From assembly GCA_035559535.1 (NCBI GenBank), contig DATMBG010000058.1:186001-250000 (forward strand): DNA of 64,000 nucleotides, given 5' to 3'. The stretch comes from Candidatus Limnocylindrales bacterium (GTDB lineage: Bacteria; Moduliflexota; Moduliflexia; Moduliflexales; JAUQPW01). The notes under the pieces were generated by a model. The model was not told the origin of the DNA. It was given only the letters and a program-made list of their open reading frames with translations, and did no database searches. The position numbers and the translations under genes are program-made. Shown here piece after piece: positions 42,791 to 50,217 of this stretch; the first letter of the stretch is position 1; every line of letters starts with the position of its first letter.

Positions 42791-43498
42791 TTAGCCTCCC
42801 AGACTATCCAACGTTTCTTGTAAACTCTTCCGAATACAAGTAATCGTCGGGGTATCCCGTACGGTGTATCGGCTCCCTTCGGTTTCCCGCAGTTCCATGA
42901 CCAAATCAAGGAAATCCTCCGGTTTGTCGGTTTCAAAGGCAACTACAAATTCTTGATCGTCGAGGCCGAAAGAGTAAGTGGTATTCAACTTTACAGAGGT
43001 ATAACGGCTCCCAATCTCAATGTGTTCGTCCATAATTCCCTGTCGGGCCGGTTTGGTCATCAGATACCACTCCCGCTTCTTTACGAAGGGATAGACAAAC
43101 AAGAATTTGGACTGGGCCGGGATGATTTGTAACCGACTTTCTCCATGCTCCGGGCTAATCTTATCCACATAGATCGAACGTTTGGTCATGGCCAGAAAGG
43201 AATAGGGAGTATCTAAATACTTCCCAAGGCCTGTGGATAGCAAACTGGTGCTCATCTCTTGAAAAGACTCCAGGGAATAAGAAATCCGCCATAGCAAAAA
43301 GTCGGTTTCAGGTCGAATCCCCACCGTGGTATAACTGTAGGTCATAACCTTCGAAGGGGAGTCCTTCGAAGCAAATTCTTCGACTACGGAGATGAATTCC
43401 TTTTTACCGAGCTCTCGTTCCGACTGAGAAAGTCGTCTCCAGATTGGATCCACTTTATAAAAAGCAAAATTAACAAATTGCCGTTTCACTTCAGGCAT
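42791..43498 (-). CDS. Chlorite dismutase-family heme protein (HemQ-like)
   Basis: A 235-residue protein of the Cld/HemQ family. The proximal heme histidine is His159 in GIMDEHIEIGSRY, and the LLWRISYSLESFQ and FVYPFVKKREWY blocks are typical. In many bacteria the family is coproheme decarboxylase of heme synthesis; true chlorite dismutases have a distal arginine that I cannot identify with confidence, so the HemQ-like reading is preferred. I start at ATG 43498 (MPEVKRQFVNF). The frame is open 17 codons further upstream, but that part is the AACAATGAAC repeat. No ribosome site is visible. It is convergent with the binding-protein gene. Confidence 0.85.
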   Translation of the reverse strand: MPEVKRQFVNFAFYKVDPIWRRLSQSERELGKKEFISVVEEFASKDSPSKVMTYSYTTVGIRPETDFLLWRISYSLESFQEMSTSLLSTGLGKYLDTPYSFLAMTKRSIYVDKISPEHGESRLQIIPAQSKFLFVYPFVKKREWYLMTKPARQGIMDEHIEIGSRYTSVKLNTTYSFGLDDQEFVVAFETDKPEDFLDLVMELRETEGSRYTVRDTPTITCIRKSLQETLDSLGG

Positions 43499-43575
43499 AC
43501 TTAAATAACAATGAATAACAATGAACAATGAACAATAAACAATGAACAATTGTTCATGGTTAATTGTTAATTGAC
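43499..43575. repeat. AACAATGAAC low-complexity repeat with central palindrome
   Basis: Reiterations of AACAATGAACAATAAACAAT culminate in the perfect palindrome ATGAACAATTGTTCAT (43542-43557) and then GGTTAATTGTTAATTG. It lies directly upstream of the heme-protein gene. Confidence 0.7.
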
Positions 43576-43691
43576 TTTGAAAGCTTCTGGAGATATTTTA
43601 CTTACAGCTTTTACTCCCTTGTTGTACATCAGTTTACAGAACTATAAAGGATATTTCAATCTTTTTTTACTTCTTAAGACTCGGCGGTATC

Positions 43692-44657
43692 ATGATTATT
43701 ACATCATCTCTGGGTGGAGGTAAGCAAGGAGATCCCTCTCTGTACGTGGATCTGGTGGATAAAAAGATGGGGCTGCTGTTCGATTGTGGATTTAATAATT
43801 TTACCGTAGCTCAGATCAAAAAAATTGCTTTTATTTTTGTATCCCATACCCATGTGGATCACTTCATCGGGTTTGATATCATCTTGAGGATGAGTCTGGA
43901 TGAGCCTAAATCCCTTGTCGTATACGGACCTCCCGGGATCCTTCAGAATGTCCGGGGGAAGTTAAACGGGTATACCTGGAATATCTGCCACGATTTAAAG
44001 TTAAAGATCACTGTGGTAGAAATCCGGAATGGGAAGCGAATATCCGCTTCCTATTATAGCCATCGGGGATTTCAAGAAGAAGATATTTCCGAGGGGGAAG
44101 CCTCTTCCGTTTTAGTAGAGACCGAAGATTTTAAAGTGGAGTATACTGCCCTGGATCATATGATTCCTTCGTTTGGATATGCCTTTACCGAGAAAGATTC
44201 CTATAATGTGAACAAGGAACGCCTGGCCAGTCTAGGCTTTTCACCGGGTCCATGGCTCAAAGAATTAAAAGAGCGGGCCCGAAATCCTCTGAGACTGGAT
44301 GAGATGATCCGGGTTCAGGGAAAGTGGTACCCGGTCCAGATTCTGAAGGAGCAGCTCTTAGAATTTAAAAAGGGACGAAAAATCGCTTATGTAACGGATA
44401 CGATTTTTGATGAAATCACTCGAAAGAAGATTACCCAGTTGGTTAGAGAAGCCGATTTGTTTTATTGTGAGTCTTGCTTTTTAGAAAAGGATCGAGACAA
44501 AGCCAAAATCTCTCATCACCTTACGGCCCGGGAAGCCGGAATCCTGGCCCGGGAAGCTCAGGTCAAAAAATTGATTCTCTTCCACATATCCCGACGATAT
44601 CAGGAAATTGAGTCCTCGTTGGAAGAGGCCCGAAAAGAATTTGCAGCTACGGAATAA
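43692..44657 (+). CDS. RNase Z-like metallo-beta-lactamase fold hydrolase
   Basis: A 321-residue MBL-fold protein. The metal motif VSHTHVDHFIG (H-x-H-x-D-H) lies near residue 54. Later blocks are TALDHMIPSFGYAF, AYVTDTIFDE and ISHHLTAREAGILAREAQ followed by LILFHISRRYQ. This order is that of ribonuclease Z and close relatives, which process tRNA 3' ends. The exosite arm that grips tRNA is not clearly recognisable, so a related phosphodiesterase is possible. The start follows the GGCGGTATC region without a strong ribosome site. The zinc alcohol dehydrogenase follows 38 bases later. Confidence 0.82.
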   Translation: MIITSSLGGGKQGDPSLYVDLVDKKMGLLFDCGFNNFTVAQIKKIAFIFVSHTHVDHFIGFDIILRMSLDEPKSLVVYGPPGILQNVRGKLNGYTWNICHDLKLKITVVEIRNGKRISASYYSHRGFQEEDISEGEASSVLVETEDFKVEYTALDHMIPSFGYAFTEKDSYNVNKERLASLGFSPGPWLKELKERARNPLRLDEMIRVQGKWYPVQILKEQLLEFKKGRKIAYVTDTIFDEITRKKITQLVREADLFYCESCFLEKDRDKAKISHHLTAREAGILAREAQVKKLILFHISRRYQEIESSLEEARKEFAATE

Positions 44658-44695
44658 GAAGCAGGAGGTGGTGAGGAGCAAAAGGAGGTGTTTCG

Positions 44696-45727
44696 TTGAA
44701 AGCCATTGTCATCCATGAGCATGGAGGTCTTGATAAGCTCAAATATGAAGAGGTAGATAAACCCAAAATATCTCCCAAAGAGGTTTTAATTCAGGTAAAG
44801 GCTTCTTCTCTGAATCACCTGGATATTTTTGTTCGCAACGGAATTCCTGGGATTAAAATCCCTCTTCCCCATATTCTGGGATCCGATTGCTCCGGCATAG
44901 TGGCCGAAGTAGGTTCAGAAGTTCGGCGGGTCAAGGTGGGGGATAGGGTAACTGTTAATCCGGGACGATGGTGCGGGCGTTGTGAGTTTTGTGTTGCAGG
45001 AGAACAAAGCCTCTGCCCGTATTTTCAGATCATGGGAGAACATGTGGATGGGGCCTGGGCCGAGTTTGTTAAGGTTCCAGAAGAAAGTGTATACCCCATC
45101 CCGGAGGGCTTATCCTTCGAGGAAGCTGCCGCTTTCCCACTGGTGTTTTTAACGGCCTGGCGAATGCTGATTACCCGAGCTGCTTTGAAACCTGGAGAAA
45201 CGGTGTTAATTATTGGAATTGGGGGTGGGGTAGCGATGGCCGCTATGCAAATCGCCAAATATGCCGGAGCTAAGGTGATCGTAACTTCGGGTAGCCAGGA
45301 AAAGTTGCAAAAAGCCCTGAGTCTGGGAGCTGATGTAGGGATCAATCATCGGGAGCAGGATTTTGCAGCCGAAATTGCCAAACTGACCGGGAAAAGGGGT
45401 GTGGATGTTGTTGTGGATAGTGTAGGTGCCGATACCTGGCAGAAGTGTATCTTGAGCCTGGCAAAGGGAGGACGGTTGGTAACCTGCGGGGCAACTTCCG
45501 GACCCAACCCCAAAGAGGATCTCCTTCGGATTTTCTGGAAACAACTCTCCATACTCGGTTCGACCATGGGAAATCAACGGGAGTTTAATGAACTCTTGCG
45601 TGCCTTTGATACCGGTCGACTCAAACCCATCATCGATCAGGTCTATCCCCTTGCAGAAGCTGCAAAAGCGCTCCAAAGGTTGGAAGAGCAGGCTCAGTTT
45701 GGAAAGATTGTGTTAACGGTATCATAA
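44696..45727 (+). CDS. Zinc-binding alcohol dehydrogenase family protein
   Basis: A 343-residue medium-chain dehydrogenase. The GroES-like domain has SSLNHLDIFVRNG, HILGSDCSGIV and GDRVTVNPG, then the structural zinc loop WCGRCEFCVAGEQSLC with four cysteines. The Rossmann domain has LIIGIGGGVAMAAMQIAKYA. The usual catalytic-zinc cysteine is replaced (N-H-L-D), so this looks like the zinc-independent reductase/quinone oxidoreductase-like branch with a retained structural zinc. The start is TTG 44696, seven bases after a perfect AAAGGAGG, a clear case of a non-ATG start. No ligand is assignable. Confidence 0.9.
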   Translation: MKAIVIHEHGGLDKLKYEEVDKPKISPKEVLIQVKASSLNHLDIFVRNGIPGIKIPLPHILGSDCSGIVAEVGSEVRRVKVGDRVTVNPGRWCGRCEFCVAGEQSLCPYFQIMGEHVDGAWAEFVKVPEESVYPIPEGLSFEEAAAFPLVFLTAWRMLITRAALKPGETVLIIGIGGGVAMAAMQIAKYAGAKVIVTSGSQEKLQKALSLGADVGINHREQDFAAEIAKLTGKRGVDVVVDSVGADTWQKCILSLAKGGRLVTCGATSGPNPKEDLLRIFWKQLSILGSTMGNQREFNELLRAFDTGRLKPIIDQVYPLAEAAKALQRLEEQAQFGKIVLTVS

Positions 45728-45777
45728 CACGGCAGGAGACGAAAGCCAGAAGCACTCTCCCATTTTTTATGGAGTTT

Positions 45778-45990
45778 CTTTGCCCTCACCCCCAACCCCC
45801 TCTCCCGAGGCTTTGGGAGAGGGGGGTAAGGGCAAAAGTGCCAGAATAAGAAGGTTAGCCCCAGCGAGGCAACCTGTGGATAGCCCCGTCAGGGGCTTTT
45901 TAGCTTATCCTTGCACCTTTGCCCCCGAACCCCTCCCTCTTCTCCCTCCCCGTCCATGGGGAGGGAAGGGGTGGGGGTGAGGGCAGAACA
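45778..45990. repeat. Composite dispersed repeat
   Basis: The 373-base gap before the cyclodeaminase-like gene is filled with CCTCACCCCCAACCCCCTCT and CCCGAGGCTTTGGGAGAGG, then CCAGAATAAGAAGGTTA with GCGAGGCAACCT (shared with 5.6 kb), then CCCCGTCAGGGGCTTTTTAG, and finally CTCCCCGTCCATGGGGAGGG. No gene or RNA is visible. Confidence 0.7.
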
Positions 45991-46100
45991 ATTATTCAAA
46001 TTTAACTTTGGCATGTCACACCACAAATGACGAGGTATTTATGGCCCGTAGGACTTAGAATAAGTATTCTAGTTTCTCCGGTCTCCTTATTCTCATCACA

Positions 46101-47054
46101 ATGGTCTTATTTCTCCGAGAAACAGATATTCACCAGCTTTTAACCATGGAAGACACACTGCCTATTGTGGAAGAGGTATTCCGACAACAGGGTCTCGGTA
46201 CCGCTATCAATCGACCTCGATTTCGAGTTCGCCTCCCTGAGGGGGTTCTTCACATTATGCCGGCAGCTACACCGGTTTTTAAATCCCTGGGGTTTAAAGC
46301 TTATACCACCTTTCGGGGAGGAGCCAGGTTTTTATTTTTCCTCTACCACTCCGATACGGGAGAGCTGTTGGCCATCATGGAAGCTAATCGCCTGGGTCAG
46401 ATGCGAACCGGTGCTGCGACCGGGATTGCCACAAAATATATGGCCCGTCCAGAAGCTCGTACGGTAGGTATATTCGGGGCAGGATGGCAGGCCCAGACAC
46501 AACTCCTGGCAGTTTGCGCCGTCCGAAAGATTCAAACGGTTAAAGTTTACAGTCGTACTCCTGAGACCCGTCGTACCTTCTCTCAGGAAATGGCTTCCCG
46601 GCTTAAAGTCAACGTACAACCGGTAGATTCTCCAGAAGAAGTCGTCCGGGGATCTGATATTATCATCACCATCACATCAGCGCGAGAACCGGTTTTTAAG
46701 GGAGAATGGCTGGAGCCGGGCGTTCATCTTAATGTGGCAGGCTCTAATTCGGCCATCCGACGTGAAGTAGATGATGAGACCATCCGGCGAAGCGATTTCA
46801 TCGTGGTCGATTCTAAGGAAGATGGTATGATAGAATCTGGAGATCTGATTATCCCCATAGAAAAGGGAATTCTCCACTGGGGCCAGGTTCGCGAATTGGG
46901 AGACATCGTGGCCGGATATATGCCGGGTCGTCGGACTCCTGAAGAAATCACCCTATTCAAATCCAATGGCCTGGCCATTGAAGATGTTGCCGTTGCAGTC
47001 AAGCTCTATGAGCTGGCAAAGGCCAAAGGTGTTGGAATGGAATTGCCTATCTAA
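46101..47054 (+). CDS. Ornithine cyclodeaminase/mu-crystallin family protein
   Basis: A 317-residue NAD(P)-dependent enzyme. Motifs are LGFKAYTTFRGG (substrate region), MRTGAATGIATKYMA, the Rossmann segment VGIFGAGWQAQTQL near 127, DIIITITSAREPV and LNVAGSNS. Family members are ornithine cyclodeaminase, alanine dehydrogenase of the archaeal type, ketimine reductase and others; nothing decides between them. The ATG at 46101 follows ATCACA with no strong ribosome site. The Ppx/GppA gene follows after a 59-base gap containing a TTGTCCGTTGTC tract. Confidence 0.88.
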   Translation: MVLFLRETDIHQLLTMEDTLPIVEEVFRQQGLGTAINRPRFRVRLPEGVLHIMPAATPVFKSLGFKAYTTFRGGARFLFFLYHSDTGELLAIMEANRLGQMRTGAATGIATKYMARPEARTVGIFGAGWQAQTQLLAVCAVRKIQTVKVYSRTPETRRTFSQEMASRLKVNVQPVDSPEEVVRGSDIIITITSAREPVFKGEWLEPGVHLNVAGSNSAIRREVDDETIRRSDFIVVDSKEDGMIESGDLIIPIEKGILHWGQVRELGDIVAGYMPGRRTPEEITLFKSNGLAIEDVAVAVKLYELAKAKGVGMELPI

Positions 47055-47113
47055 TCCATTGTCCGTTGTCTATTGTTTCCTCTAGCCAGCAGCAGACAAT
47101 GACCCACAGATCC

Positions 47114-48028
47114 ATGACGAAACTGGCCAGTATCGACGTTGGGACCAATTCGGTCCTTCTGCTTATTGCTGAGGTGGATCCGCAGGGGAAAATAACCCCT
47201 TTGCACGATGAAGCCCGCATTACCCGCCTGGGAGAAGGATTTGGAAAGGATAAAATTCTCAAACCTGAAGCTATGGAGCGGACTTTTGAAGTCTTAAAGA
47301 AATATGTGGATCTCGCCAGAAGTTATAAAGTCTCGGAGATTAGAGCTGTCGGTACCAGCGCCTTGCGCGATGCAGAAAACAGAGAAGTTTTTCTGAACCG
47401 GGTAAAAAGTGAACTGGATTTATCCATTGAAGTTATCTCCGGGGAGAGGGAAGCCTGGCTGACTTACAGGGCCTGTGTGCTGGCCTTTCCAAAGTTGACC
47501 GGAAAAACCCTCATGCTGGACATAGGAGGGGGCAGTACCGAGTTTATCTTCGGAGATCGGGAGCACCTGGAGCAGATGGTTAGTTTAAATATCGGGAGTG
47601 TCCGGGCTACGGAAATGTTCCTCCACAGCGATCCCATCGGGGAAAGGGAATTTCAGAATCTCTACAGTTATTTACAGGATAAAATCCGGCCCGTCCTTAA
47701 TCCCCACAAAAAAAACCTTTCTTGCCTGATAGGTGTTGCTGGAACCGTCACCACCCTGGCCGCTATGGATCTTGAAATGGTTCACTATGACCCCTCCCTC
47801 ATCCACGGCTTCCGTTTGACCCGAGGACGATTGAATCAACTCCTGGATAAGATGAAAAAAATGACCCTGGTAGAAAGAAAAAAACTCCCCGGTTTGGATC
47901 CCGGGCGGGCCGATGTTATTGTAGCCGGAGGGTTAATTCTCAAAGTCGTTTTGGAGGAAACCGGGTTGGAAGAAGTTATCGTAAGCGATTGGGGAATCCG
48001 GCATGGTTTATTAGAGAGCAAAATTTGA
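47114..48028 (+). CDS. Ppx/GppA family phosphatase
   Basis: A 304-residue ASKHA-fold phosphatase that degrades polyphosphate (Ppx) or converts pppGpp to ppGpp (GppA). The phosphate motifs are IDVGTNSVLLLIAEV at the N-terminus, AVGTSALRDAENREVF, LDIGGGSTEFIFG and GVAGTVTTLAAM. Its length of about 300 corresponds to the short form lacking the C-terminal HD-like domain of E. coli Ppx. I start at ATG 47114 (MTKLASIDVG), the usual distance from the first motif; starts at 47099 and 47066 are possible but lack a ribosome site, and the last lies in a low-complexity repeat. Confidence 0.9.
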   Translation: MTKLASIDVGTNSVLLLIAEVDPQGKITPLHDEARITRLGEGFGKDKILKPEAMERTFEVLKKYVDLARSYKVSEIRAVGTSALRDAENREVFLNRVKSELDLSIEVISGEREAWLTYRACVLAFPKLTGKTLMLDIGGGSTEFIFGDREHLEQMVSLNIGSVRATEMFLHSDPIGEREFQNLYSYLQDKIRPVLNPHKKNLSCLIGVAGTVTTLAAMDLEMVHYDPSLIHGFRLTRGRLNQLLDKMKKMTLVERKKLPGLDPGRADVIVAGGLILKVVLEETGLEEVIVSDWGIRHGLLESKI

Positions 48029-48107
48029 AATTTTTCATTTGAAATTGGATTTAATGGGGTATAAATTAGTAATACCTAACTAATTAGTCAGGATTTGCCT
48101 TCGATCT

Positions 48108-48146
48108 ATGTAATCTAATCAGAATGGGTTTTTGACTAGATTACAT
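48108..48146. promoter_or_regulatory. Inverted repeat upstream of peroxiredoxin
   Basis: ATGTAATCTA (48108-48117) and TAGATTACAT (48137-48146) are perfect complements 19 bases apart, ending 28 bases before the start codon. TTGACT (48132-48137) overlaps the right arm. A separate 10-base palindrome ACTAATTAGT lies at 48079-48088, and GGTAT/ATACC arms surround 48058-48076. The cluster suggests operator sites for a redox-responsive regulator, but no regulator gene is adjacent. Confidence 0.45.
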
Positions 48147-48174
48147 GGAATCCTTAAATTAGGAGGGATAACAA

Positions 48175-48801
48175 ATGTCTTTGCAGTTAGGAGCCCCCGT
48201 TCCAGATTTTGAAGCGATCAGTACCCATGGTCCCATCAAATTGTCCAATTATAAAGGACAGTGGGTTCTTCTCTTTTCACATCCTGCCGATTTCACACCG
48301 GTCTGCACCACGGAATTTATTGAATTCGCCAAGAGATATGATGAATTCAAAAAACGTGGGGTCGTGCTGATCGGTAATAGCGTAGATAGCATCTATTCCC
48401 ATATTGCCTGGACCCGAAATATCGAAGAAAAAATGGGTGTAAAAATTCCATTCCCTGTTATCGCGGATCTGGATCAAAAAGTAGCGAAGCTCTACGGTAT
48501 GGTCCATGAACCCACCAGTGTTACGGCGACGGTCCGATGTGTATTCTTCATTGATCCCAATCAGATTTTACGGGCGATGATTTATTATCCCTTAACAACC
48601 GGACGTAACATGGACGAGATTTTACGGGTCATTGACTCCTTGCAGGCGGTAGATAAGTACGGGGTTGCTACTCCTGCAAATTGGCAACCGGGTGATCCTG
48701 TCATTGTTCCGGCTCCTCAAACTACTGAGCTGGCCGAAAAGCGATTGCAAGACCAAAGCGTTGAAGCCAAAGACTGGTACTTTAGCTTGAAGAGAATTTA
48801 A
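48175..48801 (+). CDS. Peroxiredoxin (Prx6/1-Cys-like family)
   Basis: A 208-residue thiol peroxidase. The peroxidatic site is FSHPADFTPVCTTEF with Cys44. The family features KLYGMVHEPTSVTATVRCVF (second cysteine at 122) and the dimer-type extension near the C-terminus (LDSLQAVDKYGVATPANWQP-like) place it in the Prx6/AhpC2 group. It reduces hydrogen peroxide and organic peroxides, drawing electrons from thioredoxin or glutaredoxin-like proteins. AGGAGGG precedes the ATG. Several inverted repeats upstream suggest oxidant-dependent control. A hairpin follows the stop. Confidence 0.93.
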   Translation: MSLQLGAPVPDFEAISTHGPIKLSNYKGQWVLLFSHPADFTPVCTTEFIEFAKRYDEFKKRGVVLIGNSVDSIYSHIAWTRNIEEKMGVKIPFPVIADLDQKVAKLYGMVHEPTSVTATVRCVFFIDPNQILRAMIYYPLTTGRNMDEILRVIDSLQAVDKYGVATPANWQPGDPVIVPAPQTTELAEKRLQDQSVEAKDWYFSLKRI

Positions 48802-48818
48802 TGGAACACAGAGAGGCA

Positions 48819-48841
48819 GAAACACCGAAACCTGGTGTTTC
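48819..48841. terminator. Hairpin between convergent peroxiredoxin and AttH-like genes
   Basis: GAAACACC (48819-48826), a 7-base loop, and GGTGTTTC (48834-48841) form a perfect 8-base stem 18 bases after the stop. Repeats such as CACGGAGACAC surround it. No T-run follows. Confidence 0.45.
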
Positions 48842-48930
48842 GGGATATAGACACCTTGGGACGCGGAGACACGGAGACATTTCTCTGCATCTTCCAGTCT
48901 CCGCATCCCCCAGATCCCTTTGAGAATTCC

Positions 48931-50217
48931 TTAAATTTTTTGATCAAATTTACCAGCATAACCCGTCATTTCTACATATCCTTTCCCGGTTACTTTCTGA
49001 TTTCCATAAGAACCTGTTACGTTGACACTCCCTTCCCAGTAAATAACTCCTGTTTTTCCCGGGCGAAGTTCCTGGTTCTCAAAAGCGGGAACTAGTTCCA
49101 GTGCTATTCTGTATCCTGGAATGCGAACTCGCCATTGGATGGGATAATTGCCTCCACTGAAAGGGCTTTGCCAGAATTTAAGAACTTCGATCTGAATCTC
49201 TTCTAACTTTAGGTGTTGCCAGGTTCCGTCTGAAAAAACTAAAGTACCGCTGGAATAAGGGTCCGGATTTCCATTCCTTTGACGCAGATGATAGAACATG
49301 AGTTCCGTTTGATTATCCAACTGAATACTGAACCAATCCCATCCTATCTGGTAATCCTGGAGCTGATTACTCCCAAATTCATGGTCCATCCAGCTAATTC
49401 CGGTTACTTTCATCGGTTGATGCTCTACAAAGAGGGTTCCTTCTGTTTTTAATCGGGTGAAGGAAATATAATGGGAAGCATGTCCGACCCCTTCTGCTTT
49501 CTGGCTGATACCATTTTCTCCATGAATGACGGGACCTTTAAGAGGTGTTAAAATTAAATCGATGGCAAACTTATCCTGGGAGGCCTGGAGATGATGGCTA
49601 CCGTTTTCCTCTTCTCTGACCTTCCAGTCTTCATTCCAGACCAGGTATTTTCCCTCCTCGGCCCCGGCCTTTCCCAGAGCTGCTCGATTCAGTTTCTCTG
49701 TAAAGAAAAATTGCCGACGTGAGATATCCGAGATGGCAAAATGGGCAAAGTAAAGATGTTTCGCAGCCCATCGGGAAGGACTTTCCTGCATCTGCGCATT
49801 CTCTGACCCGACCCTAAAAAAAGTAACCTGATAACCGTATTCATCCCCTTTTTCGGTGGTCAGGTGCCCGGTATAATACCACCACTCGGTTTTAAAATCG
49901 TTGTGGGATCCATAGTCTTTGGGAAAAGAGTAAACATAGCCGGGTAAAGCCTGTTTAAATAAGTAGGAAGGAGGAGTCTCGCTCGCCTCAATAAAAACGG
50001 GAAGCATTAAAAAACAAAAGATAAAAGCCAGAAAACCAGACCGGTTCTTTGCCCGCTTCTGTTCCCCATGACCCTCCGGCTCCTCTCCTACGCTGTAAAA
50101 CAGGGAAGAAGATAAAAGGTTATAATCTCTTCGTTTCCTTTCCCTTAAAGCCCCAGGAGAGGAGTCAAGGGCAGGAATCGATATAACTTCAATCCTGGAT
50201 TCTTGTTGCTTATTCAT
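48931..50217 (-). CDS. AttH/CrtC-like lipocalin-domain protein
   Basis: A 428-residue protein with the fold of AttH and carotenoid 1,2-hydratase: HNDFKTEWWYYTGHL near 105, YQVTFFRVG, LYFAHFAISD, SWMDHEFGSNQL and YQIGWDWFSIQLD. A signal-type helix (GFLAFIFCFLMLPVFIEA) precedes the domain, placing it in the envelope. The 60 residues before that helix are unusual; part of this N-terminal DNA (50050-50110) resembles the GC-rich dispersed repeats, so a start nearer the signal helix is possible, though no good start codon is seen there. The ATG at 50217 overlaps the permease stop by 8 bases, indicating translational coupling. AttH-like proteins act with FtsX-type ABC exporters, exact role unknown. 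Confidence 0.82.
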   Translation of the reverse strand: MNKQQESRIEVISIPALDSSPGALRERKRRDYNLLSSSLFYSVGEEPEGHGEQKRAKNRSGFLAFIFCFLMLPVFIEASETPPSYLFKQALPGYVYSFPKDYGSHNDFKTEWWYYTGHLTTEKGDEYGYQVTFFRVGSENAQMQESPSRWAAKHLYFAHFAISDISRRQFFFTEKLNRAALGKAGAEEGKYLVWNEDWKVREEENGSHHLQASQDKFAIDLILTPLKGPVIHGENGISQKAEGVGHASHYISFTRLKTEGTLFVEHQPMKVTGISWMDHEFGSNQLQDYQIGWDWFSIQLDNQTELMFYHLRQRNGNPDPYSSGTLVFSDGTWQHLKLEEIQIEVLKFWQSPFSGGNYPIQWRVRIPGYRIALELVPAFENQELRPGKTGVIYWEGSVNVTGSYGNQKVTGKGYVEMTGYAGKFDQKI

